In this document: positions 61,998 through 64,000 of the stretch, piece by piece | Numbering within the stretch: the stretch's first letter is position 1 | How the letters are laid out: each line of letters begins with the position of its first letter | Source of the DNA: Dethiosulfatarculus sandiegensis | GTDB lineage: Bacteria; Desulfobacterota; Desulfarculia; Desulfarculales; Desulfarculaceae | Assembly (NCBI RefSeq): GCF_000931935.2 | Contig: NZ_AZAC01000023.1 | Location: 81,090-145,089 of the forward strand | Length of the DNA stretch: 64,000 nt | Direction of reading: 5' to 3' | Notes under the pieces: generated by a model | Databases searched by the model: none | Seen by the model: only the letters and a program-made list of their open reading frames with translations | Told to the model about the DNA's origin: nothing | Translations under genes and position numbers: made by a program

Positions 61998-62039
61998 AAA
62001 GCCGGAAGCGCCTGCCTGTTTGGCGGCGCTTCCGGCTTT
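61998..62039 (-). terminator. Terminator of csgD
   Basis: AAAGCCGGAAGCGCC (61998-62012) pairs perfectly with GGCGCTTCCGGCTTT (62025-62039). On the minus strand it follows csgD by about 80 bases and is succeeded by a T-rich stretch. Confidence 0.85.
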
Positions 62040-62120
62040 AAAGCTTATCAGCCTTGGCGGTTGGAAAATTTTAATCACGGGAAAAAGACTAAAAAGCAGC
62101 CGGTCAGAACCGGATAAAAT

Positions 62121-62819
62121 TTATGAATCCATCAACTCAGGAAGGTGTTCTGCGGCCCAGCGGGCTGCCTGCATGCGGTTTGAAACATTTATCTTCTGGT
62201 AAATATTGTAGATATGGGTTTTAACGGTGTGGACGCTTACAAAAAGCTGATCTGCGATATCCATATTGCTGCCTCCCCGGGTAAGGAGGTTCAGCACTTC
62301 GATTTCCCTTCTGGTCAGTAAAGTAGAATTTTTCTTGTTGGGAGAAAATGCTTCTGAGCTCTCCTCCAATACGCAGCGCTCCATTACCAGACGCGGGACC
62401 CACAACTCTCCGCCCACTATTTTAGATACTCCCCTTATCACATTATCCAAAGGATCACGCACGTAGAAAAACCCTTTGGCTCCCCGTTTCAGCGCCTGTT
62501 TCTCTATGTGTGTGCTTCGATCCAAGTCAAAGAGAGCCGCCGACACAGAAGCGCTCTTGGCCAGAGCCAGGTATTTAAAGACCTCGCCCTCGCTCAACCC
62601 GGCCACATCCAGGATCACCAGATCGCAATCTGAAATATCTCCTTCAGTGAGGCCGTTTTGCCCGGCCGCAAAGGAATACATGGTGCAGGTGGCTCCACCG
62701 TTTTGGGTTAAAAAGAAATGCAAAAGACTGTTTTTCAGTTCGCTGCGCCCCAGAGCCACCAAGCAGACATTGTCAAGAGGCTTAGAGTTGTTTACGTGGC
62801 TTTCATCTGACCCTTTCAT
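62121..62819 (-). CDS. csgD: CsgD-like LuxR-family regulator
   Basis: This is a regulator of about 232 residues. The N-terminal half is a receiver-like domain without the usual phosphorylation site (VILDVAGLSEGEVF instead of an LxDxxMP motif). It then has GFFYVRDPLDNVIRGVSKIV. The C-terminal LuxR-type helix-turn-helix reads LLTRREIEVLNLLTRGGSNM, then DIADQLFVSVHTVKTHIYNIYQKI, much like E. coli CsgD. The ATG at 62819 has GGGGGAG seven bases upstream; the open frame reaches back to 62888. It lies upstream of the curli operon on the same strand and should activate it. Confidence 0.85.
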   Translation of the reverse strand: MKGSDESHVNNSKPLDNVCLVALGRSELKNSLLHFFLTQNGGATCTMYSFAAGQNGLTEGDISDCDLVILDVAGLSEGEVFKYLALAKSASVSAALFDLDRSTHIEKQALKRGAKGFFYVRDPLDNVIRGVSKIVGGELWVPRLVMERCVLEESSEAFSPNKKNSTLLTRREIEVLNLLTRGGSNMDIADQLFVSVHTVKTHIYNIYQKINVSNRMQAARWAAEHLPELMDS

Positions 62820-63284
62820 GACAAGCTCCCCCTCCAGGCCGGTGCGTCGCGACACCGCCGGTTTGGACAGGTTCAAGATACTGCACATGAGTATCTCATA
62901 CCTTTCAGCGTAAAAAAAGTTCAGTTCTTAGAATGTAGGGCTGGCGAGATAAATCGGGCGTGGCTGTCACACAAAACAACCCTAATTTGACTATCTCGAA
63001 TGGGCAGCAGCTTAAGGAAAGCTGTGTTTTTAAACATTACTTTTTCCCAAATGGGATGTCAAGGCCAAAAATTAAAAAAAAGTATGGCCACATTTTTATA
63101 GAGCGGAGTTAGCAGACTAAACCTTTCCCTTTTTTTGATGCTATAAATTTGTCAAAAAACCCGTCTAAAATATCTTCACGGGCGAACTATTAAGGGTAAC
63201 CTCTTAAAGTTTTTTGCCAAAATTTTTAGCCTAAAAACAAAAAATGTCTTTTTACAAACAACAAAGAAACGCTTTTTACTTTAC
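62820..63284. other. Upstream region of csgD, no gene seen
   Basis: These 465 bases hold the csgD promoter region and end at the IS element. An inverted repeat AGATACT (62876-62882) and AGTATCT (62890-62896) with a 7-base spacer lies 57 bases before the chosen csgD start. The part from 63000 to 63280 is AT-rich without genes. Confidence 0.5.
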
Positions 63285-63334
63285 TGAACCGCCCCGGGAT
63301 TGCCGGAGACCTCAGAATTTGAGAGGATGGAGTC

Positions 63335-63657
63335 ATGGAACAAGGCAAGAGATATCCCGAAGAGGTGAAGGATCGCGCTGTACGTATGGTGCTTGAGCAC
63401 CAGGAGGAGTATGGCAAGCAGTGGTCAGCCATATCAGTTCGATAGCTCCCAAAGTGGGTTGCACCTGCGAGATCCTGCGGCGCTGGGTGAGGCAAGCCGA
63501 GCGTAATCAGGGTCTTCGCGCCGGTATGACAACATCAGAGCGTGAAGAGCTCAAGCAACTGAAACGTGAGAACCGTGAGCTACGGCGGGCTAATGAGATA
63601 CTGCGCCAAGCGTCGGCGTTTTTCGCCCAGGCGGAGCTCGACCGCCTACGGAAGTGA
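63335..63657 (+). pseudogene. IS3-family orfA, frameshifted
   Basis: From ATG 63335 the frame gives MEQGKRYPEEVKDRAVRMVL and stops at 63443-63445. The rest is in another frame from about 63438: SSIAPKVGCTCEILRRWVRQ, then RENRELRRANEILRQASAFF. The two parts together form the usual IS3 OrfA (helix-turn-helix and leucine-zipper-like helix). About two extra bases near 63435-63439 cause the break. Confidence 0.85.
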
Positions 63658-64000
63658 TGGTTTCCTTTATCGACACCCAGCGCCAGGTCCACGGGGTCGA
63701 GTCGATCTGTGCGATGCTGCCGATCGCCCCGCCGGTCTACTATGAGCACAAGGCCAGACAGGCCTATCTTAAGCGCCTGCCGAAAAGGGCCAAGCGGGAT
63801 GGTTATCTGTGCACTGAGATACGCCGGGTGTGGAATGATAACTTCCAGGTTTATGGAGCGCGCAAGGCATGGCCCAGCTTCTTCGTGATGAAATAGAAGT
63901 GGCCCGGTGTACGGTGGAGTAATGGGTCTGACCGATGCAGTGAGGGGCATGAAGGTTAGGACCACCACGCCGGAAGACGTGAGACTGTCTTGTTTTCTGT
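63657..64000 (+). pseudogene. IS3-family orfB (transposase), frameshifted, partial
   Basis: The start overlaps orfA (TGATG). It reads FIDTQRQVHGVESICAMLPI and then EIRRVWNDNFQVYGARKAW, the HTH_21 region before the DDE domain. The frame shifts near 63870: QLLRDEIEVARCTVE continues in another frame, and then a piece of about 14 bases is missing before MGLTDAVRGMKVRTTTPED. The catalytic DDE part would lie beyond the window. Confidence 0.85.

Larger units (their letters stand above)
63285..64000 (+). mobile_element. IS3-family insertion sequence, decayed, cut by the window edge
   Basis: The left end is taken at TGAACCGCCCCGGGATTGCC (63285), the kind of inverted repeat found in this IS3 subgroup. 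Inside are remains of orfA and orfB. Both carry frameshifts. The right end lies beyond the window. Confidence 0.8.

Overview
The window looks like a chromosomal segment of an anaerobic Deltaproteobacterium (Desulfobacterota-type). The basis is gene content, not a marker gene: two tungsten aldehyde:ferredoxin oxidoreductases, a TRAP carboxylate transporter, an ADP-forming acyl-CoA synthetase, HDOD and GGDEF/EAL proteins, fused aroKB and ispDF genes, and a CsgD/CsgE/CsgFG/CsgH curli locus. No rRNA, CRISPR array or replication origin was seen.

Layout. 1-6.5 kb: the end of an HDOD protein, a GAF-PAS-PAS-GGDEF-EAL protein and a hybrid histidine kinase. 6.7-20.6 kb: accessory metabolism, with an AOR, a gamma-glutamyltransferase with an odd LctP/TctA-like permease, a methyltransferase, a GntR regulator, a second AOR with its own Fe-S protein, a TRAP transporter (DctPQM), a DUF3795 protein and a small membrane protein. 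20.9-34.7 kb: aromatic amino acid biosynthesis in three transcription units: trpE-trpG-aroF-aroA-aroE-aroKB-aroC-aroQ; a second DAHP synthase with pheA; and trpD-trpF. 34.7-36.7 kb: a DUF1318 lipoprotein and a divergent phosphoglycerate kinase. 36.7-50.3 kb, nearly all on the minus strand: housekeeping genes (hexapeptide acetyltransferase, ATP-grasp protein, RNase P RNA, RNase H-like, zinc-ribbon protein, Nif3, tRNA-Met, 2-hydroxyacid dehydrogenase, tatC, tatB, uvrC, uvrB, cysS, ispDF). 50.5-55.2 kb: a TPR protein and an ADP-forming acyl-CoA synthetase with a DRTGG protein. 55.6-62.8 kb: a curli-type functional amyloid locus. 63.3 kb to the end: a decayed IS3-family element cut by the window edge.

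The most striking system is the control of the aromatic genes. Each of the three units starts with short open reading frames, missed by ordinary ORF calling, that are rich in Phe, Tyr and Trp codons and are followed by intrinsic terminators that can pair with upstream antiterminator segments. The whole-pathway operon has a leader with FFYFWW, the DAHP synthase-pheA operon a leader with FFYFSFYYF, and trpDF two leader/terminator modules in tandem (WPSFW, then YWWRGPGRW). The codon content of each leader matches the end products of the genes behind it. This reads as a multi-aromatic attenuation network.

The second notable system is the curli locus. CsgF and CsgG are fused in one frame across an A8 run, the csgE signal peptide is out of frame by one base at a G5 run, and the major subunit is a very large curlin (about 790 residues) with near-identical 66-bp DNA repeats. 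A third oddity is a permease whose first part looks like lactate permease and whose last part looks like TctA.
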